This document shows positions 35,214-43,499 of a stretch of DNA of 64,000 nt, in pieces (position 1 is the first letter of the stretch; each line of letters opens with the position of its first letter). The DNA is from Streptomyces sp. WP-1 (GTDB lineage: Bacteria > Actinomycetota > Actinomycetes > Streptomycetales > Streptomycetaceae). The stretch is taken from positions 806,001-870,000 of the forward strand of contig NZ_CP123923.1 of NCBI RefSeq assembly GCF_030450125.1. The letters run 5' to 3'. The notes under the pieces were generated by a model. It was not told where the DNA came from, ran no database searches, and worked only from the letters and a program-made list of their open reading frames with translations. Both the position numbers and the translations under genes were made by a program.

Positions 35214-35882
35214 TCAGCGCATACGGCTCGGGCGGAAACGGCGGTAGAGGATGGTGCCCGTGAGCAGCAGCGCCGCGCTGCCGGCCGCCGCGGGGGTGGT
35301 CAGGTCCGTACCGGTGTGGGCCAGCGAGGCGGTGACCGGCTCCGGCGCGGGCCGCGGGGTGTGCGGCTTGGCCGGGTGGGACTTGGCGGGGGCCGGCGGC
35401 GGCGGGGTGGGCTTCACCGGGTGGCTCGGGGTCTCGCCGCCGTTGACGGAGGTGTTGCCCATGGCCGGGTTGAGCAGTCCCACCACATTGACGCTGTTGC
35501 CGCTGATATTGACCGGCAGGTCGATGGGGAGCTGGATCCCATTGCCCGAGATCACTCCCGGGGAGTGGTGGGCGCCGCCGTGGGCCGCGGCCCCGCCGGA
35601 GGTGGTCGAGCCGCCCTTGGCGCCACCGGTCTCGTTCGCGCACGTGTTGCCCATGGCGGGGTTGAGCAGCCCCACCACGTCGACCGTGTTGCCGCACACG
35701 TTCACCGGGACGTCCACCGGCAGCTGGATGCCGTTGCCGGAGATCAGTCCGGGCGAGCCGGCCGCGACGCCGTCGGCACTCGCGCCGTCGGCCGCGAAAG
35801 CGGCGGACACCGGCCACGCCAGGGCCATCGCACCGGAGGCGGCGACGGCGGCGATCACACCGTTTCGGGTAGCCCGTCTCAT
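35214..35882 (-). CDS. Long chaplin with sortase anchor (chpB-like)
   Basis: A 222-residue cell-wall-anchored chaplin. Signal peptide 1-31, chaplin domain 1 about 44-83 (GLISGNGIQLPVDVPVNVCG with Cys63 and Cys81), chaplin domain 2 about 108-147, a Pro/Lys-rich wall-spanning stretch, the sortase signal LAHTG (187-191), a membrane helix and a short basic tail. Chaplins are amphipathic and coat aerial hyphae; long ones are fixed to peptidoglycan by class E sortases. In domain 2 both cysteines are replaced by serine (128 and 145). The ATG follows a GGAAGGCAGGA stretch. A chpB-type identity is suggested only by gene order. Confidence 0.92.
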   Translation of the reverse strand: MRRATRNGVIAAVAASGAMALAWPVSAAFAADGASADGVAAGSPGLISGNGIQLPVDVPVNVCGNTVDVVGLLNPAMGNTCANETGGAKGGSTTSGGAAAHGGAHHSPGVISGNGIQLPIDLPVNISGNSVNVVGLLNPAMGNTSVNGGETPSHPVKPTPPPPAPAKSHPAKPHTPRPAPEPVTASLAHTGTDLTTPAAAGSAALLLTGTILYRRFRPSRMR

Positions 35883-36155
35883 TGGTTCCTGCCTTCCAGA
35901 CAAGTTCGCGGGCAGTCACCCGCACCCGGTAAAACGCGGGCGAACCAGCCGAGTTATGGCCCATCGGGCTTTCACCCCATCGAGTGGCAGCGTCGATAAA
36001 CCGCTTGTAAGGCCGATGAATGATCACCAATCGGGCGCGGAGCATACGGCACCCGGTGGCGTTCCGCTCGTCCGGAGGCGGGCCGAACGGGGCCCACTTA
36101 TGGTGAGCGAAAGGGCGCCGTCCCGGTCCGCTGCGGGCGCCTCGGGAGGCGATCG

Positions 36156-37784
36156 ATGCTGGCCAAGCTGTGCACGCGGTCCGCGGTGCGGCGCTGTGCG
36201 GGTACCGGAGTCCTCGCCCTGACGCTGCTCGGCTCCGTACTGCCCACGCCCGCGGTCGCGGCCTCGGTTCCGTCCGCGGCCGGCCGCCCCGACCTGTCCC
36301 GGTTCTACCGGCAGAAGGTGGCCTGGGGCGTCTGCGCGGGTCCGGGCATGCCGAGGGACATGCAGTGCGGGAAGGTGACGGTGCCGCTCGACTACGCCCG
36401 GCCCGGCACCGGCACGCTCGACCTCGCGGTGGCCCGCTATCGCGGCACCGGCGGCTCCCGCCACTCGGTGCTGCTGAACTTCGGCGGCCCCGGCGGCGCG
36501 GGCGTGAACGAACTGGCGTACGACGGCAAGCAGTTCATGGGGCTGGCCAACGGCTACGACGTGGTCACCTTCGACCCGCGCGGCGTCGGCCGCTCCTCCC
36601 CCGTCAGCTGCGGCGACGGCGGCGACCAGGCCGCGGCGGTCGCCGGCGCGGACGCCGACCTCGCCCACCCCCAGGCGCTGCTGCGGCAGTTGCGGCGGAG
36701 CGCGGACGCGTGCGCGCGCGGTTCCGGCGACGTGCTGCCGTACATAGGGACCGTGAACGCCGCCCGGGACCTGGACGTGATCCGCCAGGCCCTCGGCGAG
36801 CGGAAGCTCAACTACCTGGGTTTCTCCTACGGGACGCGGCTCGGTTCCGTGTACGCGGCGCAGTTCCCGCACAACGTGGGGCGGATGGCGCTGGACGGCG
36901 TGGACACCCTGACCGAGTCGCTCGCCGAGCAGGGCATCGACGGGGCGCGCGGGCAGCAGACCGCGCTGGAGGACTTCCTGGACTGGTGCGCGAGGGACGC
37001 CGGCTGCCCGTTCGGGCGGGACCGGCGCGCGGCCGGCGACGCGGTGGTCCGGCTGGTGCGCTCGCTGGACCGGCGGCCGGTCACGACGGACGGCGGCGAC
37101 CCGTTCTCCGGGCAGGACCTGGTCACGGCCATCGTGCAGGCCCTCTACAGCAAGGACCTGTGGCCGCCGCTGGAGCGGGCGCTGGGCACGCTGACCCGCG
37201 ACGGCGATCCCCGGGGCGTCATGGGCTTCGCCACCGGCGGCGCCGGGCCGGTCCTGGGCCCGGCGGCCCCCGGGCACGACGGCCTGGTCGACCCCCAGGA
37301 CGTGCCGCCCGACAACCTCCAGGCCGCCCTGCTGGCGATCAACTGCGCGGACGACCCCGACCGGCCCTCCGCAGCCCGGATCGCCGGGGACCTGAAGCGG
37401 CTGCGGGCCGCGTACGACGAGGCGTCCCCGGTCTTCGGCCGCTACCGGCTCACCCAGGTGCTGATGTGCTACGGCCGCCCCAAGGGCACCGACTTCATCC
37501 GCGCCGAGGTGAAGGACGTCGACACGCCGCGGATGCTGCTGGTGGGCACGCGCGGCGACCCGGCGACGCCGTACCCGTGGGCCGTCAGGACCGCGCAGCG
37601 GCTCGGCCCCGCGGCCGTCGTCCTCGACAACAAGGGCGACGGGCACACCGGCTACGGCTCCTCCGTGTGCGTGCACCGCACGGTGGACGACTTCCTGCTC
37701 CACGGCTCCCTGCCCGCGTACGGCAGCTCCTGCCCGGCGGACGGGAAGGAGTGGAGCGTCTTCCCGAACCGCATCGACCGATGA
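36156..37784 (+). CDS. Secreted alpha/beta hydrolase, tripeptidyl aminopeptidase (Tap/Slp) family
   Basis: A 542-residue secreted peptidase: signal peptide (GVLALTLLGSVLPTPAVAA), oxyanion block LLNFGGPGGAGVNELAYD, then the nucleophile elbow GFSYG (Ser224), a cap region, and the C-terminal TAP-like domain with Asp in LLVGTRGDPATPY and His in GDGHTGYGSS. These match the Streptomyces tripeptidyl aminopeptidase and SlpD/SlpE group, which trims N-terminal tripeptides from secreted proteins. Divergent from the chaplin gene with about 270 bp between. The following DUF4232 gene starts 51 bp later and may be in the same unit. Confidence 0.9.
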   Translation: MLAKLCTRSAVRRCAGTGVLALTLLGSVLPTPAVAASVPSAAGRPDLSRFYRQKVAWGVCAGPGMPRDMQCGKVTVPLDYARPGTGTLDLAVARYRGTGGSRHSVLLNFGGPGGAGVNELAYDGKQFMGLANGYDVVTFDPRGVGRSSPVSCGDGGDQAAAVAGADADLAHPQALLRQLRRSADACARGSGDVLPYIGTVNAARDLDVIRQALGERKLNYLGFSYGTRLGSVYAAQFPHNVGRMALDGVDTLTESLAEQGIDGARGQQTALEDFLDWCARDAGCPFGRDRRAAGDAVVRLVRSLDRRPVTTDGGDPFSGQDLVTAIVQALYSKDLWPPLERALGTLTRDGDPRGVMGFATGGAGPVLGPAAPGHDGLVDPQDVPPDNLQAALLAINCADDPDRPSAARIAGDLKRLRAAYDEASPVFGRYRLTQVLMCYGRPKGTDFIRAEVKDVDTPRMLLVGTRGDPATPYPWAVRTAQRLGPAAVVLDNKGDGHTGYGSSVCVHRTVDDFLLHGSLPAYGSSCPADGKEWSVFPNRIDR

Positions 37785-37835
37785 AGGCACCGGCCGCCGA
37801 CCGGCGTCCGTGACCTCGACCGGAGGGACACCATC

Positions 37836-38564
37836 ATGCGCATGCGCGCCGCCATCGCCGTACCCACCGCCGCTGCCGCCGTCGCGGCCCTGCTGCTGAC
37901 CGCGCCGCCGGGACAGGCGGCCCCCCGGGCCCCACGGGTGGCACCCTGCGTCCAGGGGGAGCTGACGCTGCGGGCGGCCACCGTGCCGCACCGGCCCACC
38001 GTGGTGCGCGTCAGCGTCACCAACCGCAGCGGGCGCGCCTGCGCCATCGACCGGGTGCCGCTGGTGACCTTCGGCGGCCTGGACGGGGCGGCGCTGCCGG
38101 TGTCGGGGGACGGCACGGGCCGGCTGCGGCTCCCGGCGGGCGCGACCGTCCACGCCGATGTGCGCACCATCGGCCGCGCCTCGGACCCGCAGGCCCGCCG
38201 GGCGGCCTCGGTCACCGTCGGCGACTGGACGGGCCGCTGGGGCCGGGTCTTCGCCCCCACCCGCCTCGGCACCGGGTCCAAGGTGGCGGTGTGGGAGCCG
38301 GTGACGACGTCCTGGCAGCCCTCGGCGGGGGCCGCGGACCGCGCGCTGGGGCTCGGTGCGGGGACCCGGACGAGCCCGAAGCCGACGCCGACGCCGACGA
38401 AGGCGACGCCGAGCCCGGCCCCGGCCACCACGACGCCGAGCCCGAGCCCGACACCCCCGGCGAGCCCGAGCCCGGCGAGCCCCTCGCAGGCCGGCCCGAG
38501 CCCGACCGGTTCCGCATCGGCGAGCCCGGTCGGCCCGGCCGCGAGCAGCCCCGGCCCCAGCTGA
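37836..38564 (+). CDS. Secreted DUF4232 protein with Pro/Ser/Thr-rich tail
   Basis: A 242-residue exported protein: a signal peptide (IAVPTAAAAVAALLLTAPPG), a DUF4232 beta-sandwich domain of about 130 residues (CVQGELTLRA, VVRVSVTNRSGRACAIDRVP), then a long low-complexity Pro/Ser/Thr tail of about 70 residues, likely wall-spanning. Function unknown. CGGAGGGACACCATC before the ATG supports the start. It lies 51 bp after the peptidase gene. Its stop is only 10 bp from the stop of the converging asparagine synthetase gene. Confidence 0.82.
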   Translation: MRMRAAIAVPTAAAAVAALLLTAPPGQAAPRAPRVAPCVQGELTLRAATVPHRPTVVRVSVTNRSGRACAIDRVPLVTFGGLDGAALPVSGDGTGRLRLPAGATVHADVRTIGRASDPQARRAASVTVGDWTGRWGRVFAPTRLGTGSKVAVWEPVTTSWQPSAGAADRALGLGAGTRTSPKPTPTPTKATPSPAPATTTPSPSPTPPASPSPASPSQAGPSPTGSASASPVGPAASSPGPS

Positions 38565-38573
38565 GCGGGCCGC

Positions 38574-40415
38574 TCAGCCGAGGACGAGTTCCGGCGCGTA
38601 CAGGTCCAGCCACTGCGCGAGGTCCAGGGTGCGTTCCAGGCCGCGCCGGGCGGCCTGGTCGGACACCGGGGCCTCGCGTTCGGCGGCCTTGCGTACGCGG
38701 TCCCGGTCCACCAGGTCGAAGACGCGGTGCGAGGGCCGGGCCAGCAGATCCTTGGCCTGGTCCTGGAGGGCGCGGGCGTAGCGCGGGTCCTGGGTGGACG
38801 GGTAGGGGCTCTTGACCCTGTCGTACACGCTCTGCGGCAGGACGTCCCTGGACGCCTCGCGCAGCAGGCTCTTCTCCCGGCCGTCGAAGGACTTCAGGGC
38901 CCAGGGGGCGTTGAACACGTACTCGACCAGGCGGTGGTCGCAGAACGGCACCCGCACCTCCAGTCCGGTGGCCATGCTCATCCGGTCCTTGCGGTCGAGC
39001 AGGATGCGCACGAACCGGGTCAGGTGCAGATGGCAGATCTGCCGCATCCGGAACTCGAAGTCGCTCTCCCCGGCGAGGCGTTCGATGCCCGCGACGGCCG
39101 TGCGGTAGCCGTCGGCCGTGTAGCCGTCCAGGTCGAGGCTCTTGAGCAGGTCGGTGCGCAGTACGTCGGAGTCGTCGCCGAAGTGGCGGCCGAAGCGCAC
39201 CAGCCAGGGGAAGGTGTCGGCGCTGCGGGCGTCCTCGTCGAAGAACTGGAGGTAGCCGCCGAAGACCTCGTCGGCGGACTCGCCGGACAGGGCGACCGTG
39301 GACTTCTGCCGGATGGCGCGGAAGAGCAGCAGCAGTGAGGCGTCCATGTCGCCGAAGCCGGTCGGCAGATCGCGGGCCCGGATGACGTGTTCGCGCACGG
39401 CGGGGTCGGCGAGCGCCTCGGCGTCGAGCACGATGTCCTGGTGCTCGGTGCGGGAGTTGCGGGCGACGTCGTGCACGAAGGGGGTGTCGGGGGTGCCGCG
39501 CAGTTCGTCGGCGACGAAGTTCTCGGTCTGGCCGACGAAGTCGACGGCGAAGGAGCGCACCGTCTCGCCCTGTTCGGCGAGTTGCCGGGCGGCGATGGCG
39601 GTCATGGCGGAGGAGTCGAGGCCGCCGGAGAGCAGGGTGCAGCGGGGCACGTCGGCGACGAGCTGGCGGCGCACGATGTCGTCCAGCAGGGTGCGCACGG
39701 TGGCGATGGTGGTGTCGCGGTCGTCCTCGTGCGGGCGGGTCTCCAGGCGCCAGTAGACGCGGGTGGACAGTCCGGAGCGGTCGACGGTGACGACCGTGCC
39801 GGGCTCCACCTCGCGCATGCCGTCCCAGACGGCGTGCCCCGGGGTCTTGATCATCACGAGCAGCTCGCGCAGCCCGTCGAGGGTCACCCGGGGGCGGGCC
39901 AGCGGGTTGGCGAGGATCGCCTTGGGCTCGGAGCCGAACAGGACGCCGTCGGGCGTGCGGTAGTAGTAGAACGGCTTGATGCCCATGCGGTCGCGGATCA
40001 TCACGAGCTGGTCGCGGCGGCCGTCCCAGATGGCGAACGCGTACATGCCGTTGAGGCGTTCGGCCAGCGCGTCGCCCCATTCGACGTAGGCGTGCAGGAC
40101 CACCTCGGTGTCGGAGTCGGTGGTGAACCGGTGGCCCCGGTCGGTCAGTTCGCGGCGCAGCTCGGTGAAGTTGTAGGTCTCCCCGGAGTAGACCAGCGCG
40201 ACGGTGCCCTCGGGGGTGTCGAGGGACATCGGCTGGCGGCCGCCGGGCAGGTCGATGATGGCGAGCCGGCGGTGTCCCAGGGCTGCGGGCCCCTCGGCCC
40301 AGGTGCCGCGGTCGTCCGGGCCGCGGCAGGCCATCGTCTCGGTCATCGCATGCAATGTGGTGGCCTCGGCGCTCAGGTCACGGTCGAAGGACACCCATCC
40401 GGTGATGCCGCACAT
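38574..40415 (-). CDS. asnB: Asparagine synthetase (glutamine-hydrolysing)
   Basis: A 613-residue two-domain enzyme. The N-terminal Ntn glutaminase starts at Cys2 (MCGITGWV) and includes RGPDDRG and HRRLAIIDL. The C-terminal ATP-pyrophosphatase domain (from about 210) has the PP-loop LLSGGLDSSAM and later SGESADEVFGGY. It makes asparagine (or amidates a related carboxylate) from aspartate, glutamine and ATP. Length is normal, and no biosynthetic cluster surrounds it, so it is probably housekeeping. A GGAGGCAGCGC stretch precedes the ATG. Confidence 0.93.
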   Translation of the reverse strand: MCGITGWVSFDRDLSAEATTLHAMTETMACRGPDDRGTWAEGPAALGHRRLAIIDLPGGRQPMSLDTPEGTVALVYSGETYNFTELRRELTDRGHRFTTDSDTEVVLHAYVEWGDALAERLNGMYAFAIWDGRRDQLVMIRDRMGIKPFYYYRTPDGVLFGSEPKAILANPLARPRVTLDGLRELLVMIKTPGHAVWDGMREVEPGTVVTVDRSGLSTRVYWRLETRPHEDDRDTTIATVRTLLDDIVRRQLVADVPRCTLLSGGLDSSAMTAIAARQLAEQGETVRSFAVDFVGQTENFVADELRGTPDTPFVHDVARNSRTEHQDIVLDAEALADPAVREHVIRARDLPTGFGDMDASLLLLFRAIRQKSTVALSGESADEVFGGYLQFFDEDARSADTFPWLVRFGRHFGDDSDVLRTDLLKSLDLDGYTADGYRTAVAGIERLAGESDFEFRMRQICHLHLTRFVRILLDRKDRMSMATGLEVRVPFCDHRLVEYVFNAPWALKSFDGREKSLLREASRDVLPQSVYDRVKSPYPSTQDPRYARALQDQAKDLLARPSHRVFDLVDRDRVRKAAEREAPVSDQAARRGLERTLDLAQWLDLYAPELVLG

Positions 40416-40832
40416 GCGCTGCCTCCTGCCTCCGGCCGACCGCCGGCGCCGCGCTCATCTGCGCTTTCGCGCGGGCCGCGGCTCCGGCCGACGAACCAGT
40501 TGTATCGAGCACCTATATGACGAGCGTCCGCCCGCGCCGGGTGCCGGTCAACGCGGACGTAACACGGCCGCGGCCGTCCGCCCGATGGTTTCGGCCGCGT
40601 TTTGCCTTCGCGAGGTCCGGGAATCGCGACGCCGGGGCGCCACGGGCGCCGGGAACCGGCCACTGGGCAAAAAGTTCCCCAAGCGTGGCGCGCCGTGTGG
40701 CATCGCGGTCGAGAACCGCTCCGGCGCCCGGGTGGCCCGGCCGCCGGGGCACCGCGGGCGCGTCCCGGCACGCGGTCATACGTCTTGAATACCCCGAATG
40801 CCGTACATGTGAATCAGCCCTATGGTTCTGTC
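40416..40832. other. Divergent intergenic region, asnB and baeRF3 genes
   Basis: 417 bp. The part at 40495-40520 is AT-rich (GTTGTATCGAGCACCTATAT), a likely asnB promoter region. 40780-40832 is also AT-rich and holds CCTATGGT 11 nt before the baeRF3 start. The rest reads as non-coding; a short minus-strand open frame at 40513-40779 has no recognisable features. Confidence 0.4.
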
Positions 40833-41927
40833 ATGGAGCACGCACTGAGTCCCGCGACCCTTGCCGAACTGCGGCGTCCGCGGCCCTATCCGGCGGTGTC
40901 GGTGCTGACCCCGACGCACCGCCGCGGATCCGGCAACAAGCAGGATCCGGTCCGGCTGCGCAACATGCTGGCCGAGGCCCGCAAGCGCCTGGAGGCCGAT
41001 CCCGCCGTGACCCGGGAGCGGCGGGCGGACGTGGACGCCCAGCTCGACCGGGCGCTCGCCGAGGTGGATCTCGCGCACGCCGAGGAGGGTCTGGTGATCT
41101 TCGCGGCGCCGGGTGAGCACCAGGTCTGGTCGCTGGCCCGCAGCGTCCCCGAGCGTGTGGTGCTCGCGGACACCTTCCTCACCCGCAATCTGGTCGCCGC
41201 GCAGGCGGCCGAGCGGCCTTTCTGGGTGCTGTCGGTCTCGGCCGACCAGGTCACCCTGTGGAGCGGCGGCGTGGACCGGGTGGCGGAGGAGCACGCCGGG
41301 GGCTTCCCGCTGATCCGCAGCCGCCCGAACTTCGACGCCGAGCGGCAGATGCGCGTCGGTGACCAGCCGAGCACCTTCCGCGACGAGGGCACCCGGCAGT
41401 TCCTGCGCGAGGCGGACAACGCGATGGCCGCCGTGCTGCGCGAGCACCCCCGGCCGCTGTACGTCACCGGCGAACGGGCCGCGCTCTCCCTGCTGGACGA
41501 GGCCGGTACGGTCGCCAGGGGCGCGGTGCACGTGGGGCACGGCGGGCTCGCGAACTCCGGTCCCGAGGCGGTGTGGCAGGCCATCCGCCCGGTCCTGGAG
41601 GCGGAGGAGTCCAAGGGCACCCACTCCGTCGTCGAGGAACTGACCTCCGCGCGCGGCCGCAAGGCCTTCGCGGCCGGTCTGGACGAGCTGTGGCTCAGCG
41701 CCCGGGAGGGCCGGGTGCGGCTGCTCGCCGTGGAGGACGGCTTCCGGGCCGTGGTCCGCGACGACGGCGACCACCTGGTGCCGGCCGAGCCCGGCGACCT
41801 GGACGCCCGCGACGACATCGTGGACGAGATCGTGGAGCAGTGCCTGGAGACCGGCGCCGACGTCCGCTTCGTGCCCGACGGCACGCTGGGCGAAGAGGAC
41901 GGGATCGCGGGGGTGCTGCGGTTCTGA
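40833..41927 (+). CDS. baeRF3 domain protein
   Basis: A 364-residue protein of the bacterial archaeo-eukaryotic release factor family 3: LSPATLAELRRPRPYPAVSV at the N-terminus, a central eRF1 domain 1-2 like region with DTFLTRNLVAAQ and VLSVSADQVTLW, and the C-terminal domain including AEESKGTHSVVEELTSARG. The families are distant relatives of eRF1/Dom34 and are thought to act on ribosomes or RNA. The function is not known. No operon partner is seen. The start is the ATG at the point where the conserved N-terminus begins. Confidence 0.86.
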   Translation: MEHALSPATLAELRRPRPYPAVSVLTPTHRRGSGNKQDPVRLRNMLAEARKRLEADPAVTRERRADVDAQLDRALAEVDLAHAEEGLVIFAAPGEHQVWSLARSVPERVVLADTFLTRNLVAAQAAERPFWVLSVSADQVTLWSGGVDRVAEEHAGGFPLIRSRPNFDAERQMRVGDQPSTFRDEGTRQFLREADNAMAAVLREHPRPLYVTGERAALSLLDEAGTVARGAVHVGHGGLANSGPEAVWQAIRPVLEAEESKGTHSVVEELTSARGRKAFAAGLDELWLSAREGRVRLLAVEDGFRAVVRDDGDHLVPAEPGDLDARDDIVDEIVEQCLETGADVRFVPDGTLGEEDGIAGVLRF

Positions 41928-42007
41928 TCCGCCCGTGCGGCCCGCGCGGGCCCGGGAGATCGTCGGCTGTCCTGTCCGACGACACCTTCGCGGGCCTGCT
42001 CGTCATG

Positions 42008-42455
42008 TCACCGGCCGGTGGGGCGGGAACCACGGTCGTCGCCCGGCGGGAGGCTGCCGGCGAGACCGTCGAGGATCCGGTCGAGTCCATGGGCGAAGCG
42101 GTCCTCGCGCACCTGCCGCGGGTCCGCCTCCCCGCCGGAGTCCGGGCTGTGGTCCGACAGCCGTTCGTGCTCGGGGACACCGCTTCGGTCGACCAGTGAG
42201 AGGTATGCGGCCTCGCTGGTGGCGATCCCGACGACGTAGGACATGAGCGCCCCCGCGGCCAGGTCCTCCTCCCCCGCGGGGAAACCGGCCGCCTCGAACT
42301 GCGCGAGGAGACCCGATGTCATGCGGACGGCGTCCGGGCCGACGTGGAGAAGCCCGACCTGGCCGAGTTCGGGGCCGGCCCAGGGGTGGCGCAGGACCAT
42401 GGCGCGCAGGTCGACGGCGGCGCGGGTGACCGCCGTGCGCCATGTGCGGGCCCGT
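42008..42455 (-). pseudogene. TetR family regulator, C-terminal fragment
   Basis: About 145 residues of a TetR ligand-binding domain (TetR_C type): TWRTAVTRAAVDLRAMVLRH, then PWAGPELGQVGLLHVGPDAV, and LAAGALMSYVVGIATSEAAY, up to a normal stop at 42008. The whole helix-turn-helix half is missing. At its broken 5' edge the plus strand starts a serine hydrolase fragment. It cannot make a functional repressor. Confidence 0.72.
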
Positions 42456-43149
42456 ACGGCAGGGTCATCGCCACCGCGGGCGACCTCGCACGGCTCGCCC
42501 GGATGCACCTTGCCGGCGGCGTGGCCGAGGACGGCACCCGCGTGCTCTCCGAGGAGACAGTCGCGCTGATGCAACGCCGGGTGGTGGACTGCCCCGACAA
42601 GTGGACGGTCAGCTCGGACGGCTGGGGCCTGGGCTGGACCCTGTACGACTGGAACGGCGTCGGCGGCTACGGCCACGACGGCGCCTCCATCGGACAGTAC
42701 GCCTACCTGCGCGTGGTGCCGTCGGCCGGCGTCGCCGTCGCGCTGCTCACCAACGGCGGCGGCGCGCGCGAGGTGTACGCGGCGCTCCACCGCGAGCTGC
42801 TCGCCGATCTGGCAGGCGTGGCCGTGCCGGAACCCTTCGGCCCGTCGGCCACGCCACCCGTGGTGGACCGGGCACCGCTCGTCGGCACGTACCGGCGCGA
42901 GGGCGTGGTCATCACGGTGACCGAGAAGAACGGTGCCGGGCACGCGCTCTACGAGTTCGTCGACGGCATGAAGGACCCTTTCGGAGCCCCTGCGGATCAA
43001 CCTGCTGCCGGTCACGGAGACGGCCTTCGCCGGCACAGGCGTGGGTTCGGCCTTCAGCACGGACTACACACCGGTGATCTTCTCCAGCCTGCCCGACGGC
43101 ACAGGCTGCGTCCGCATCGGCATGCGCTGCGCCCCCAGGGCCGGCTGAT
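42449..43149 (+). pseudogene. Serine hydrolase (beta-lactamase fold), C-terminal fragment, frameshifted
   Basis: About 230 residues of the C-terminal half of a class C beta-lactamase-like protein: GPYGRVIATAGDLARLARMH, then WGLGWTLYDWNGVGGYGHDG (the HxG-type motif) and GVAVALLTNGGGAREVYAAL. Near 42982 the frame shifts by one base: after MKDPF it resumes as EPLRINLLPVTETAFAGTG and ends at TGA 43147-43149. The SxxK and YxN half is absent. It abuts the TetR fragment. Confidence 0.7.
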
Positions 43150-43289
43150 CGGCGTCGTCGACCGGCCGGGGCGGCCCGGACCGGCCGGGGGCAGATCACC
43201 CTCGTCGACGGCCCGCTGGAACCGGTGGCGGAGGCGAGCACGGCCGTCGTCGCGCCAGGCGATCAGGGCACCCCGGACCGTCCTGCCGG

Positions 43290-43420
43290 AGTGTCCGGCG
43301 GCCGGAGGGGACGCCCCGGAGGCGGTCGCCGCCGTGGCCTTCCTCGCCTCCCCGGACAGCGGCCTCATGCTCGGCACCACCCCGCGCGTCAACGGCGGCG
43401 AGAACCAGTTCCGACCCCGC
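43290..43420 (+). pseudogene. Short-chain dehydrogenase, C-terminal fragment
   Basis: About 35 residues typical of an SDR C-terminus: PEAVAAVAFLASPDSGLMLG then TTPRVNGG. The Rossmann part and catalytic YxxxK are absent, and the frame runs on into unrelated sequence to 43510. The stretch 43150-43290 shows nothing I can assign. Confidence 0.55.
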
Positions 43421-43499
43421 CGCGCGGGGGTCCGGGCGCTGGAGGGCGGTGGGCGGCTGGCCGCCGGACTCGCCCCGCGCCCGGACCTGGACGCGGCGG

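Noticed and set aside
40513..40779. 88-codon minus-strand open frame between asnB and the baeRF3 gene
   Set aside because: No ribosome site, no recognisable fold, and it overlaps the likely asnB promoter region.
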